DNA of 33,594 bases from Actinomycetota bacterium (GCA_005884515.1 VAWS01000009.1:1-33594); one strand, 5' to 3'; counted from the stretch's first letter, positions 1 through 8,554 are shown. Notes: generated from the letters alone by a model not told the origin. A program made the numbers and translations.

Positions 1-402
1 CTGAGGATCGAAGCGTCCGGCCGATACGTCGTTGACGATGTCGGCCCCTGCGTCGAGCGCGGCGGCCGCGACGTCCGACTTCATCGTGTCGATGCTGATC
101 GGCGTACCGAGACGCTCACGGAGCGCCGAGATCACCGGAACCACTCTCGATATCTCTTGCGCGGCGTCGACCGGCTCCGCACCCGGGCGCGTCGACTCCC
201 CACCGATGTCGATGATGTCGGCGCCCTCTTCCGCCATCGAGATGCCTTGCTTCAGGGCGTCTTCAGTATCGAGGAACCGTCCGCCGTCGCTGAACGAATC
301 CGGCGTCACGTTCACGATGCCCATGACGTGTGTTCGGTCGGACAAGCGGAGGACGGTGCCGTTCGCGAGCGGCAGATCGTTCGGGCGAGGACGAGGCTCC
401 AT
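1..402 (-). CDS. folP: Dihydropteroate synthase, N-terminal part (gene runs off the window)
   Basis: Condenses 6-hydroxymethyl-dihydropterin pyrophosphate with p-aminobenzoate in cytosolic folate synthesis; it is the sulfonamide target. The 134 visible residues carry the family landmarks in order: GIVNVTPDSFSDGG (about 28-41), DIIDIGGESTRPGA (about 62-75) and the SIDTMKSDVAAAAL segment (about 103-116), then NDVSAGRFD at the window edge. The start ATG at 402-400 shares one base with the folE stop (TGATG), so the two are probably translationally coupled. The C-terminal half, with the later substrate-binding motifs, lies outside the window. Identification is firm from the motifs and from the folE neighbour. 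Confidence 0.95.
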   Translation of the reverse strand, partial: MEPRPRPNDLPLANGTVLRLSDRTHVMGIVNVTPDSFSDGGRFLDTEDALKQGISMAEEGADIIDIGGESTRPGAEPVDAAQEISRVVPVISALRERLGTPISIDTMKSDVAAAALDAGADIVNDVSAGRFDPQ

Positions 403-1031
403 CAGTCGCGCGCGAGCGCCGCCAACTCCGCGCGCGCTGCAGCGTCGCCGGCGAAGACGCCGCGCGCTTCGGTCGTAACCGTGACCGACCCCGGCTTACG
501 CGCGCCGCGAAGGCTGACGCAGGTGTGCTCTGCTTCGATCAGAACGAACACGCCGCGCGGCGCCAAGGCTTCTTCCAACGCATCGGCCGCCTCGCGAACG
601 AGGCGCTCTTGCACTTGGAGCCGGCGCGACAGCACGTCCATCAACCGCGCGAGCTTCGACAAGCCCGTGATACGGCCGTCTTCTCCGGGGAGGTAGGCAA
701 CGGCCGCCGTCCCGGTGAACGGAAGCAGGTGGTGCTCGCACAGCGACGCGATCGGGATCGCGCGCATCATAATCAGCCCGGTACCCCGCTCATCGGCGAG
801 CGGCTCGAGCACCGAAACCGGGTCGACTCCGTAGCCGGCGACGAGGTCGGAAAGCGACTCGGCGACGCGCCGCGGCGTGTCGACCAGGCCCGGGCGCGTG
901 GGGTCCTCCCCGATACCTCGAAGGATCAGTTCGACGCCGCGCGCGATCGCGGCGGGGTCGACCGGCGCGCGCTCGCGGTGCTCGCCGAGCACATCGGCTG
1001 CGGAAACGACAAGCTTCGGCTCGAAGGTCAT
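402..1031 (-). CDS. folE: GTP cyclohydrolase I
   Basis: Converts GTP to 7,8-dihydroneopterin triphosphate, the first step of tetrahydrofolate synthesis. The protein has 209 residues, a normal bacterial length. The zinc ligands are visible as Cys98 and His101 in SLCEHHLLPF and Cys171 in EHTCVSLRGARKPGS. The early segment GEDPTRPGLVDTPRRVAE (about 41-58) is the conserved N-terminal helix region. ATG start; the gene begins 12 bases after the stop of the upstream oxidase gene and overlaps folP by one base, so it sits in a tight minus-strand operon. With all Cys/His ligands present this is the zinc-dependent IA type. Nothing looks damaged. Confidence 0.97.
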   Translation of the reverse strand: MTFEPKLVVSAADVLGEHRERAPVDPAAIARGVELILRGIGEDPTRPGLVDTPRRVAESLSDLVAGYGVDPVSVLEPLADERGTGLIMMRAIPIASLCEHHLLPFTGTAAVAYLPGEDGRITGLSKLARLMDVLSRRLQVQERLVREAADALEEALAPRGVFVLIEAEHTCVSLRGARKPGSVTVTTEARGVFAGDAAARAELAALARD

Positions 1032-1043
1032 CTGAGAGGCAGT

Positions 1044-1997
1044 CTAGCCCGCAGTGGCGGGCCGGTCGGCCCGAATAAGAGCCGCAACGTCCTCCGCGCA
1101 GCCCCAAGACAGCGTGACCCCGGAGCCGCCGTGGCCGTAGTCGTGGACGAGCAGCCTCCCCGGCCCGGGGCGCTCCGCCTCGAGCCTCACGGCGGGACGT
1201 CCCGGCCGCAGCCCGACCGCGTGCGACACAATGCGCGCAGCGGCCACACGCGGCTCCAGCATGGAGCATCGCGCGATGATCGCGCGCGCGGTCTCGGGGT
1301 CCGGCTCGATACGTTCGTTTCCCGGCTCGCGCGTGCCGCCGAGGATGACATCGTGCGAGCGCGGGTAGACGTACGCGATCCCGTCGGTCGACTGCTCGTC
1401 GAGGATGTATCGGTCGAGGCCGAACTGCTCCACGCGAACCACTTGCCCGCGGACCGCGACCATAGACGCGTCGCCGGCGAGCGCGCGCGACCCAAGGCCG
1501 CTGCAGTTCACGATGGCATCGGCTCTGTCGAAAGGCTCATCGAGATCGGTAAGCGAGATCGCGACGGATCGGCCTCCCAAAGACTCGAAGCGCCTCGTCA
1601 GCCACCGGAGGTAGATCGGCATCTCGATCACCGGGATGCCCGCGGCAACGAAGCCATCTACGTAACCGGAAGGCAGCTCGTCCGCGCGCGCGCGGCGGAA
1701 CCCGGGCAGCACGTCGCGCCACCACGTGTCGTCCGTCGGGCGCCGGAAGAGCTCGATCCCCTCTCGCAGCACGACGCCGCTCTCTCGCTCCGTCGCGAGA
1801 GCGGTGAAGCGCTCGAGAGAGACGGGTAGCCACCGCTCCGTGCGCGCGTCCCTCTCGCCGCGAAGGGGGTACCACGTCGCCGCGGCAACGTCGGACGTCG
1901 TGTTCGGCGTGCGGTCGCGCGCCCAGATCTGGACGTCGTAGCCCTCTTCGAGCAGCCGCACGCCGCACGTCAGCCCGGACACGCCGGCACCCACCAC
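1044..1997 (-). CDS. FAD-dependent D-amino-acid-oxidase-like protein
   Basis: A DAO-family flavoprotein of about 317 residues. It has the Rossmann dinucleotide loop VGAGVSGLTCG at the extreme N-terminus and a near-match to the DAO signature (LLVHDYGHGGSGVTLSWGCA) near the C-terminus. Such enzymes oxidise D-amino acids or glycine to the imino acid with release of hydrogen peroxide. The substrate cannot be read from the sequence. The start is uncertain. GTG at 1997 cuts into the first beta strand, and the in-frame upstream residues read [10 protein letters not shown], so translation may begin further up, perhaps at a CTG at 2027 overlapping the ftsH stop. It lies between ftsH and folE, where related operons as I know them have no such gene. 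A glycine-oxidase role (ThiO-like) is the alternative. Confidence 0.85.
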   Translation of the reverse strand: MVGAGVSGLTCGVRLLEEGYDVQIWARDRTPNTTSDVAAATWYPLRGERDARTERWLPVSLERFTALATERESGVVLREGIELFRRPTDDTWWRDVLPGFRRARADELPSGYVDGFVAAGIPVIEMPIYLRWLTRRFESLGGRSVAISLTDLDEPFDRADAIVNCSGLGSRALAGDASMVAVRGQVVRVEQFGLDRYILDEQSTDGIAYVYPRSHDVILGGTREPGNERIEPDPETARAIIARCSMLEPRVAAARIVSHAVGLRPGRPAVRLEAERPGPGRLLVHDYGHGGSGVTLSWGCAEDVAALIRADRPATAG

Positions 1998-2023
1998 AAC
2001 AACGGAGGAACGTTCTTTGGCGC

Positions 2024-3985
2024 TCAGTGCCCGTTGCGTCGGGCGTTCTTGCGAGGCGTGCTCGGCGTCTTGCGCGGCGCCGGCGAGATCGAAAGCTCCG
2101 ATTTGCCGTTCGCATCGCGCGGCGGGCGCTTCTTCACCGGATCGAGCAGCTTCTGCAACAGCTCTTTCTCGACCGTCTCATGTTCGATCAACGCGTCGAC
2201 GATCTTGTCCAGCACCGGCCGGTACTGCACCAGGATCGCGCGCGCTTCCGCGAATGATTCGTCGAGCAGCCGGCGGATCTCCTTATCGATCTCGAACGCG
2301 ATGTTCTCGGAGTAGTCGGGGTGGGACGCGAAGTCGCGGCCGAGGAAAACCTGCTCCGACTTCTGCCCGAGCGCCATCGGGCCGAGCTTTGCGCTCATCC
2401 CGTACTCGGTCACCATCTGCCGGGCCATCTTCGTCGCGCGGTCGATGTCGTCTTGTGCGCCGGTCGTCGGGTCTTCGAAGACGAGCTCTTCAGCGACGCG
2501 GCCGCCGAGGAACATCGCCAGCTCATCGATCATCTCGCTGCGCGTCACGAGGAACCGGTCCTCCGTCGGCAGCGAAAGGGTGTACCCGAGCGCGCGCCCG
2601 CGCGGGATTATCGAGATCTTGTGAACAGGGTCAGCGTTCGGCAGCGCGTGCCCGACGAGCGCGTGGCCCGCCTCGTGGTACGCGATGACTTTCTTCTCTC
2701 TGTCACTGATGACGCGGCTCTTGCGCTGCGGACCGGCGATCACGCGGTCGATCGACTCTTCCATCTCGTTCATCGTGATCTGCTTCAACCCGCGGCGCGC
2801 GGACAGCAGCGCCGCTTCGTTCATCACGTTCGCGAGGTCGGCTCCGGTGAAACCGGGGGTACGCCGCGCGAGGATCTCGAGTTCGACGCCGTCGTCGATC
2901 GGTTTGCCGCGCGCGTGCACGTTCAAGATTGCGAGCCGCCCTTTCAAGTCGGGACGGTCGACGACGATCTGCCTGTCGAACCGGCCGGGGCGAAGCAAGG
3001 CCGGGTCCAAGATGTCCGGCCGGTTGGTCGCAGCGATCATGATCACGCCGCTTCGCACGTCGAAGCCGTCCATCTCAACGAGGAGCTGATTCAAGGTCTG
3101 CTCGCGCTCATCGTGGCCACCGCCGAGACCGGCGCCGCGCTGGCGGCCGACCGCGTCGATCTCGTCGACGAAGACGATCGCCGGCGCGTTGTTCTTCGCT
3201 TGCTCGAAGAGGTCGCGCACGCGCGCGGCTCCAACACCGACGAACATCTCAACGAAATCCGAACCTGAGATCGAGAGGAACGGCACCCCGGCTTCGCCGG
3301 CGACCGCGCGCGCGAGCAGCGTCTTGCCCGACCCCGGCGGCCCGTACAAGAGCACGCCTTTCGGGATCTTCGCGCCGACCGCCTGGAACTTGGCCGGCGT
3401 CTCGAGGAACTCCTTGATCTCGACGAGCTCCTCAACCGCTTCATCGACGCCTGCGACGTCCTTGAACGTCACCTTCGGCGCTTCCTTCGAGACCATCTTC
3501 GCGCGCGTCTTGCCGAAGTTCATGACGCGGTTCCCGCCGGCTTGCGAGTTGTTCATGATCCAGAAGAAGAAGCCGATCAGGAGCAGGAACGGCAGGAAGT
3601 TGATGATCGTGCTGAGGATCGGGTTCCCTTGCTGGGGGTTGACCTTGACGGGAACCTTCGCGTCGGTGAGGTGGTTGGTGATGTCGTCGGCGTAGTCCGT
3701 CGGGTAGGCGACGCGGTAGTCGCTTTGGTCCTTCAGCTTCCCTTGCACGCGCTGGTCGCGGTTCAAGATCTCCGCCGTCGCCACTTGCCCGCTGTCGATC
3801 TTGTTGAGGTAGTCGGTCAGGGTTAGCTCTTTGATGGTCTTGGCACCCGCGAGCGTCGTCAGCAGGATGTACGCCAAGACCAGCAGAACGATGACGTACA
3901 GGACCGGCCCGCGCGCGAAGCGCCCGAAGGGCGACTGCGGGCGCTGGTTCTGTTGCTGGTTGCGGCGGTTCCCGAGCGGTGGCAT
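2024..3985 (-). CDS. ftsH: ATP-dependent zinc metalloprotease FtsH
   Basis: Membrane-anchored AAA+ protease that degrades misfolded membrane proteins and short-lived regulators. The 653 residues are the expected length. There are transmembrane segments at about 27-46 and 123-144 with an extracytoplasmic domain between them. Walker A GPPGSGKT is at 215-222, Walker [10 protein letters not shown] at about 269-277, and the second region of homology with [21 protein letters not shown] at about 317-337 is shown here by its ends only. The zinc motif HEAGH is at 437-441, with the third ligand Asp near 512. The C-terminal tail is basic and Pro/Lys-rich. It is read from an ATG in the same direction as hpt, after a 134-base gap (3986-4119) in which I see no clear promoter. 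The gene is complete. Confidence 0.97.
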   Translation of the reverse strand: MPPLGNRRNQQQNQRPQSPFGRFARGPVLYVIVLLVLAYILLTTLAGAKTIKELTLTDYLNKIDSGQVATAEILNRDQRVQGKLKDQSDYRVAYPTDYADDITNHLTDAKVPVKVNPQQGNPILSTIINFLPFLLLIGFFFWIMNNSQAGGNRVMNFGKTRAKMVSKEAPKVTFKDVAGVDEAVEELVEIKEFLETPAKFQAVGAKIPKGVLLYGPPGSGKTLLARAVAGEAGVPFLSISGSDFVEMFVGVGAARVRDLFEQAKNNAPAIVFVDEIDAVGRQRGAGLGGGHDEREQTLNQLLVEMDGFDVRSGVIMIAATNRPDILDPALLRPGRFDRQIVVDRPDLKGRLAILNVHARGKPIDDGVELEILARRTPGFTGADLANVMNEAALLSARRGLKQITMNEMEESIDRVIAGPQRKSRVISDREKKVIAYHEAGHALVGHALPNADPVHKISIIPRGRALGYTLSLPTEDRFLVTRSEMIDELAMFLGGRVAEELVFEDPTTGAQDDIDRATKMARQMVTEYGMSAKLGPMALGQKSEQVFLGRDFASHPDYSENIAFEIDKEIRRLLDESFAEARAILVQYRPVLDKIVDALIEHETVEKELLQKLLDPVKKRPPRDANGKSELSISPAPRKTPSTPRKNARRNGH

Positions 3986-4119
3986 CTAGTTGAGTCTCTT
4001 CCTCTTCCCCATGGACTCTACCCGTCCGGTCGCTGCAACGCGCTGCGGCGCCGATCTCTGCCTGGGCGCGGCTGCGGGGGGCGCGGACGTTGTCGCGGCG
4101 TTGGTGACCTGGCGAAACG

Positions 4120-4386
4120 CTAGGTCCTGCCGTGGACCGTCACGCGCACGCCCTGGCCTTCTCTCAGACCGAGGGAGCGGACCACGTCGATCGGCACCAG
4201 CAACCCCGGAGACTTCATCGACCCATGGACCTTTCCTGTGAACTGCGTGCCCCGCATGCTGGCCCGGAGGGTCTCACCGGGACGCAGGCCGAGCTCTTCC
4301 ACCACGGTCTCGTCGATGGGCACCTTGCCGTACGCGGTCTTTCCCTGCATGGAAAGCGACAGGGTCGCGCGGAACGTCCGTGCCAA
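4120..4386 (-). CDS. Small AbrB/DUF1905-like protein with an internal duplication
   Basis: An 88-residue protein of unknown function. It contains two copies of one pattern, VPID...V..LGLR.G..(L/V)R....G, at about residues 22-46 and 63-86. This looks like the duplicated swapped-hairpin beta-barrel fold of AbrB or DUF1905 proteins; that assignment is from pattern only. The start is TTG (4386-4384), supported by a GGAGG seven bases upstream. The gene begins 10 bases after the hpt stop, so it is co-transcribed between hpt and ftsH. It could be a small DNA-binding protein or a non-DNA-binding barrel; neither can be settled here. Confidence 0.7.
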   Translation of the reverse strand: MARTFRATLSLSMQGKTAYGKVPIDETVVEELGLRPGETLRASMRGTQFTGKVHGSMKSPGLLVPIDVVRSLGLREGQGVRVTVHGRT

Positions 4387-4396
4387 GCTGCCTCCG

Positions 4397-4945
4397 CTAG
4401 TCCTCGTAGACGTGGGGCTTGAGTGTACCGACGTAGGGAAGATTCCGGTAGCGCTGGTGGTAGTCCAGGCCGTACCCCACGACGAAGGTCGGCGGGATCG
4501 CGAACCCGTGGTAACGGATGTCCAGCGTGACCTCTTGGACCTCGGGCTTTGTCATCAGGGCGCAGATCTCGAGGCTCCTCGGCTTGCGGCCCTTCAGGTT
4601 CTTGAGCAAGTAGGAGAGCGTCAGACCCGAGTCGACGATGTCTTCGATGATGAGGACGTTCCGGTCGTGCAGGTCGAGGTCGAGGTCCTTCAGGATCCGC
4701 ACGATCCCGCTCGTGCGGGTGGAAGACCCGTAGCTCGAGACCGCCATGAAGTCGAACTCCGCAGGGATGCTGATGGCGCGCGCGATGTCGGCCATCATCA
4801 CGAACGCGCCTTTCAGGACGCCCACGAGCAGCAGGTCGGCATCTCGATAGTCCTCCGAGATCTGCTTGCCCATGAGGGCGACCTTCGACTGGATGTCGTC
4901 TTCGGTGAGGATCACTTGCTCGATGTCAGGGTTGAGCTCGGTCAC
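4397..4945 (-). CDS. hpt: Hypoxanthine(-guanine) phosphoribosyltransferase
   Basis: Purine salvage enzyme that makes IMP or GMP from hypoxanthine or guanine and PRPP in the cytosol. The 182 residues match the family. The PRPP-binding motif [14 protein letters not shown] is at about 97-110, an [18 protein letters not shown] segment with the early PPi-binding loop is at about 39-56, and the C-terminal [20 protein letters not shown] is characteristic of bacterial Hpt. The start is GTG at 4945, two bases after the tilS stop. The tilS-hpt-ftsH order is conserved in many bacteria and supports the call. No damage is seen. Confidence 0.96.
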   Translation of the reverse strand: MTELNPDIEQVILTEDDIQSKVALMGKQISEDYRDADLLLVGVLKGAFVMMADIARAISIPAEFDFMAVSSYGSSTRTSGIVRILKDLDLDLHDRNVLIIEDIVDSGLTLSYLLKNLKGRKPRSLEICALMTKPEVQEVTLDIRYHGFAIPPTFVVGYGLDYHQRYRNLPYVGTLKPHVYED

Positions 4946-4947
4946 AA

Positions 4948-6182
4948 CTACTCCCCCTCGAACTCGATCCAGAGGAACCTCGTCGTGCGGGCTGAGACTT
5001 TCACGCGGTCGTCGATACGGTGGCCCACGACCCAGCAGATCGAGCCATCGCCGTCGACGACCATCGGAACCTCACCTCGCAGTGTTCTCGACACCTTCTG
5101 GTCCGTGAAGAAGTCGCCGACCTTCTTCTGGCGACTCATCCCGAGCGGCCGGAAACGGTCGCCCGACCGCCATCGCCGCACGCGGAGGGGAAAGGCCACT
5201 CGGTCCGCGTCCACCACGCATTCCCTTATCCCGTCCGGCAAGCTCGCCGGATGTTCGGCGCTGATCCACGTCCGCGCGCGCGCGCCCCAGGGGGGGAGGT
5301 CTGTCTCTCCGGGGACCGCCAACTCGACGGGCGTGGCCGAGCCGGCGGGGGAAGGCGCGCGGCTCACGACTAAGAAACCATATTCGAGGCGCGCACTCAA
5401 AGGTCCGGCAAGATCGACGCTCCCCGATGTCTTGTCCGAGACGACGAGGCGACGCACAGCCTCGGTCTGCGCGGCGCCCGCTTCATACCCTTCGACGCTG
5501 AATAGGTAGCGGATCGCGCGACGTTGGATCGGAACCGGAAGCCGCCGGATCGCTTCGACGGGGAGCCTGCTGCCACCCGCCGGAACGCGGGGTCGTCGTT
5601 CGTGGGATCGATGCGCGGCCGGAGCCGAAGCGCGCGGCAGAAGGCAACCGTTTGCTCGCGTCGGGCGTCGATCAGGGGACGGACGTACCACCATCGGAGC
5701 GGGGTGATTCCTCCGAGCCCCCGCGGGCCGGTCCCGAACAGCATCCGCATCAGGATCGTCTCGGTCTGGTCGTCCATCGTGTGCGCGGTCGCGATCCGAA
5801 CCGCCCCGATCCCTTCCGCCACTTCCTGCAGGAAGGATTGACGGCGGTCGCGCGCCGTTTCTTCGGGCGAGCGGCCCGGGACCGGCGCCGTCTCCTCGGC
5901 AGCGCGTACGGTGGCCGGCAGGCCGAGCGCGGCCGCCTGTCTCGCGACGAACGCCGCATCCGCGCCGGAGCCCTCGCGCAAGCGGTGGTCGAAGTGTGCC
6001 ACGTGGAGGTCGAGGTCGTACTGCGGCGCGAGGCGCGCGAAGACGTGCAGCATCGCCAGCGAATCGGGTCCGCCGGAAACGGCGAGCAGCGCCCGCTCGC
6101 CGCCTTTGAAGAGGCCTCGCTCTTGGATCGTGCGCCGGACGGTCGCGACGAGGTCGCGGACCGCGCGCGGCTCCTGGCTCAT
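4948..6182 (-). pseudogene. tilS: tRNA(Ile)-lysidine synthase, internally deleted and frameshifted
   Basis: TilS puts lysine on C34 of tRNA-Ile(CAU) so that AUA is read as Ile; it is normally essential. The N-terminal part starts at ATG 6182, overlapping the upstream protease stop (ATGA). It has the PP-loop SGGPDS at 36-41, the HFDHRLR segment, ATAHTMDDQTETILMR, and reads well to DPTNDDPAFRR (residue about 202, near 5577). From there the coherent protein continues in another frame, from EAIRRLPVPIQRRAIRYL to the stop at 4948, including the C-terminal RWRSGDRFRPLGM substrate-binding segment. By comparison with TilS proteins in general, the RNRLRHEVLP-type segment and about 70-80 residues are missing at the join. 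Neither frame alone makes a full enzyme. An assembly or amplification deletion is as likely as a true pseudogene. Confidence 0.85.
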
Positions 6183-7234
6183 ACTCCAACGCGGGAGAGC
6201 CACGCCTCCGGCGCGCGCATCTCTTCGAGCGAGGGCATGATCGCTTCGCTCTCCCAGACCTTGTTGATCGCGTCGAGACCGGCGCGCTCGGCGACGGCGT
6301 TCATGAAGCGCTCGCCGACTGCGTACTGGTCGTACTTCATCTCCATGCCGATCGCGCGCTGAAGCGTCCGCTCCGGCCCGCTGCCGCCGCCGCGGCGCCC
6401 TTCGATCGCGTCGCGCATCGTCTCGAAGGTCGGGATCAACTGTGCGCCGAGCCTGTTCATCACGAATGTGCCGTGCCCTTCCACGACGCACATGAGCGCC
6501 TGCATCTCATCGATGAGCGCGCGCTGCTCGTCGGACATCAATATCGACATCAGTGAGGCCGATCGCCACGCGCTCGGACCTTTCACCAAGAGGTCTTTCC
6601 CGCGCTCGAAGATCCTGCGCACGTTCGCAGGGTCGAGCTCCATGCCGCCGATCGCCTTCTCGATGAGCGCTCGAACGCGGTCGCGCAACCACGGCACCCC
6701 GGTGAACTGCGTCCGATGGGTGATCTCGTGGATCGTGATCCAGAGGCGGAAGTCACGCGGAGTAAAGCCCAGACGTCGCTCGACGTCGATCACGTTGGGC
6801 CCGACGAAGTAGACGCGTCCGCCCCCTTCGGTCGCGAGAACGAGGTCGTATTGCCCGAGCACCTTCTGCGACAGGTAGCCGAGGAGCACGCCGATCTGGA
6901 CGCCGAGCGCGCCGGCCGTGATGCGGCGCATCGGCCCGCGGATGCTGATCGAACCCGAGAGCTTCTCGGCGAGCGGCCGGATCAAGCCCTGGAAGCTTTC
7001 GATGTTTGCCCGCACCCAACCGCCGCGATCGAGAACGATCGGATCGGGGGCGGGGGTGGGGGGAACGAGACCCGTGAACTCGCGCACGAGTTCGTCGGAT
7101 CTGTGCGTGAACTCCCTGAAGTCTTTCCGGACCTCAGCGCGCACGCCGGGCGACGTGTCGGGGCCTCTGCCGGCGACCGATGAGGCCACACGAACCGCGA
7201 GAGACCAGTCGACGAGTTCGGGGGTCGTGCTCAC
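6179..7234 (-). CDS. Zinicin-like metalloprotease of the F420-associated family
   Basis: A 351-residue protein of the family annotated as coenzyme F420 biosynthesis-associated uncharacterised protein (zinicin-like metallopeptidase). The zinc-binding HExxH motif is seen as HEITH at 169-173, followed by EGHGTFVM at about 252-259, which could supply a further ligand. The N-terminal VDWSLAVRVAS and DRGGWVRANIESFQ segments are family hallmarks. Its stop overlaps the tilS ATG (ATGA), and this pairing with tilS-hpt-ftsH is familiar in actinobacteria (Rv3626c beside mesJ/tilS in M. tuberculosis, from memory). The physiological substrate is unknown. ATG or alternative start at 7234; the gene is complete. 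Confidence 0.9.
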   Translation of the reverse strand: MSTTPELVDWSLAVRVASSVAGRGPDTSPGVRAEVRKDFREFTHRSDELVREFTGLVPPTPAPDPIVLDRGGWVRANIESFQGLIRPLAEKLSGSISIRGPMRRITAGALGVQIGVLLGYLSQKVLGQYDLVLATEGGGRVYFVGPNVIDVERRLGFTPRDFRLWITIHEITHRTQFTGVPWLRDRVRALIEKAIGGMELDPANVRRIFERGKDLLVKGPSAWRSASLMSILMSDEQRALIDEMQALMCVVEGHGTFVMNRLGAQLIPTFETMRDAIEGRRGGGSGPERTLQRAIGMEMKYDQYAVGERFMNAVAERAGLDAINKVWESEAIMPSLEEMRAPEAWLSRVGV

Positions 7235-7259
7235 TGCTCGGCCTGTGGCGGGAAGTGGT

Positions 7260-7535
7260 TCACTCTTCCTTCGTCGGAACGCCCTCTGGGTTCCCTTGAC
7301 GGTGCTCGACCTTGTTGAAGCCCCGGCGCTGCCACGCGTACATGGCGGCCGTCAGCAGCAAGTACAGCGCAACCACGCCCAGCGTCAGGTATGCGAGGCA
7401 GTGGTGCCACGGCGCGCAGTACCCACCTTTTGCCGGCGGGGAAGGAGTGACCTGCGCGAATGCCGGCGTTGTGAGGACGAGAACGAGGCCCGCCGCAGCG
7501 ATCGAGGCGCGAATCAACGCACGAATCCGTCCCAT
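7260..7535 (-). CDS. Small exported membrane protein of unknown function
   Basis: A 91-residue protein starting at ATG 7535. Residues 1-27 form a signal peptide ending in TPAFAQ. A short Pro- and Cys-containing loop follows (PSPPAKGGYCAPWHHC), then one transmembrane helix (about YLTLGVVALYLLLTAAMYAW) and a short charged cytoplasmic tail. It lies 25 bases upstream of the metalloprotease gene and is probably its operon leader. The Cys-x4-His-His-Cys arrangement between signal and helix might bind a metal or form a disulfide; that is inference. No family is recognised. Confidence 0.75.
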   Translation of the reverse strand: MGRIRALIRASIAAAGLVLVLTTPAFAQVTPSPPAKGGYCAPWHHCLAYLTLGVVALYLLLTAAMYAWQRRGFNKVEHRQGNPEGVPTKEE

Positions 7536-7657
7536 GATGGCGAATCGTAGCACAGGGACAACAGTGCTCCCGCGCGACACAAATACCTGCTTGTGCGATT
7601 GAAACAGGCGTTTTTTCCCGAAGAATTTCACACTTCTCTCGAAGGAATCTGTTCCCC

Positions 7658-7695
7658 GGGGTGTAACTCTTGCATCGGGGTGTTAAACTTCTGCA
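7658..7695 (+). repeat. Imperfect tandem direct repeat upstream of whiB
   Basis: Two near-copies of about 19 bases start at 7658 and 7677, each beginning GGGGTGT and followed by AACT/AAACT and a TGCA-like end. They sit 23 to 61 bases ahead of the whiB start codon. The position suits an activator or repressor site, but no regulator can be named. Confidence 0.4.
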
Positions 7696-7705
7696 AGCGA
7701 TTGTG

Positions 7706-7711
7706 AGGAGG
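7706..7711 (+). promoter_or_regulatory. Ribosome binding site of whiB
   Basis: AGGAGG seven bases before the ATG at 7719. It fixes the whiB start and predicts strong initiation. Confidence 0.85.
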
Positions 7712-7718
7712 TTCACAA

Positions 7719-7988
7719 ATGGACGACGAACGGTTCGACTGGCAGGCCCGCGGCCTGTGTCGAGGCGTCGAGCCCGAGGTGTTCTTCCCTATCTCGGAAG
7801 AGGACGCATGGCGTGCGAAGGAGATCTGCGCGGCCTGTAACGTCCGTGAATCTTGCTTGGTCTTCTCGCTCGCCAACCGTGAACGCTACGGCGTCTGGGG
7901 CGGCGTGACCGAGAAAGAGCGGCAAGACATGTTCCGCCGCGGCGTCGCCCAGCGGGTGCTGGCGAAGGCGCTGCGAGACGCCGTCTAG
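7719..7988 (+). CDS. WhiB-family Fe-S transcriptional regulator
   Basis: An 89-residue protein with the four cluster-binding cysteines at 14, 37, 40 and 46 (spacing C-x22-C-x2-C-x5-C) and the G-V-W-G-G turn at 58-62, followed by a basic C-terminal segment. WhiB proteins bind a [4Fe-4S] cluster and act on transcription with the primary sigma factor. They are confined to actinobacteria and their phages. It has its own good ribosome binding site and stands alone between divergent neighbours. The short, acidic N-terminus and length suit a WhiB1/WhiB2-like member, but I cannot assign the subclass with confidence. Confidence 0.95.
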   Translation: MDDERFDWQARGLCRGVEPEVFFPISEEDAWRAKEICAACNVRESCLVFSLANRERYGVWGGVTEKERQDMFRRGVAQRVLAKALRDAV

Positions 7989-8002
7989 AAACTGAAGAGC
8001 GG

Positions 8003-8074
8003 AGCCGGAGGGGGGATTCGAACCCCCGACCCTTCGATTACGAATCGAAAGCTCTGCCACTGAGCTACTCCGGC
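8003..8074 (-). tRNA. tRNA-Thr (anticodon CGT)
   Basis: A complete cloverleaf on the minus strand: acceptor GCCGGAG/CTCCGGC, D arm GCTC-AGTGGCA-GAGC, anticodon arm TTCGA-TTCGTAA-TCGAA with anticodon CGT (codon ACG, Thr), a five-base variable loop, and T arm GGGGG-TTCGAAT-CCCCC. The 3' CCA is not encoded. It lies between whiB and the cyclic-nucleotide-binding gene. No integrase or duplicated 3' end is seen next to it. Confidence 0.97.
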
Positions 8075-8110
8075 GACAAAGCCGGAAGTTTACCAGGGCA
8101 CCCTCAGCCT

Positions 8111-8554
8111 TCAGCCCGCTCGATCGGCGTCCTCATCCTCCGCGAAACGCTGGATCTCCATGTCCAGGATGCGCAGAGCAAGTCGCGGATTGCGCGCCAG
8201 AAGCGGCCGGAAGAACGATCGCAGTATCCCGATGCACACGACCGTGCCGTCGGCCACGACGGTCGCATTGCGGACCGTTCCCTCAAGCAGCGACACTTCG
8301 CCGAAGAAGTCACCCGCACCGAGCTCCGCGATCTCACGGCCGGCGCGGAGCACGCGTACGCGACCGTCGGTGATGAAGTAGAAGCCGAGGCCTTCTTCGC
8401 CTTCCGGAACGATGACTTCGCCGTTCTCGAAGAGCAGGACGTGCGCCCGCGAAGCGATCTGCTCGACCTCTGCCGGCGGGCAGCCCTCGAGGATGGGCAT
8501 CTGCGTCAGAGCGCGCGCGCGCGCGGCCTGGCCGAGGGACACGCTCTTCGTCAT
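8111..8554 (-). CDS. Stand-alone cyclic-nucleotide-binding domain protein
   Basis: A 147-residue protein that is essentially one CAP-type cyclic-nucleotide-binding domain. The phosphate-binding cassette is clear as FGEVSLLEGTVRNAT (84-98), with the Arg that contacts the cyclic phosphate (Arg95). The beta-roll glycines are in GEEGLGFYFITDGRVRV. There is no helix-turn-helix, kinase or channel domain, so it should act through a partner. It lies 35 bases downstream of holB and is probably the last gene of the tmk-holB run. Ligand preference for cAMP or cGMP cannot be told from the sequence. Confidence 0.88.
   Translation of the reverse strand: MTKSVSLGQAARARALTQMPILEGCPPAEVEQIASRAHVLLFENGEVIVPEGEEGLGFYFITDGRVRVLRAGREIAELGAGDFFGEVSLLEGTVRNATVVADGTVVCIGILRSFFRPLLARNPRLALRILDMEIQRFAEDEDADRAG

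Noticed and set aside
330-1829. A 499-residue plus-strand frame
   Set aside because: It is antisense to folE and the oxidase gene, both with intact motifs. No homology is recognisable.
7713-8060. A 115-residue frame running through the tRNA
   Set aside because: It begins inside the reverse of the tRNA-Thr (the familiar RRVGGSNPPSGS translation) and then reads antisense to whiB.
8003-8074. tRNA-Thr as an integration site of a mobile element
   Set aside because: There is no integrase, no repeat of the tRNA 3' end, and no shift in composition nearby.
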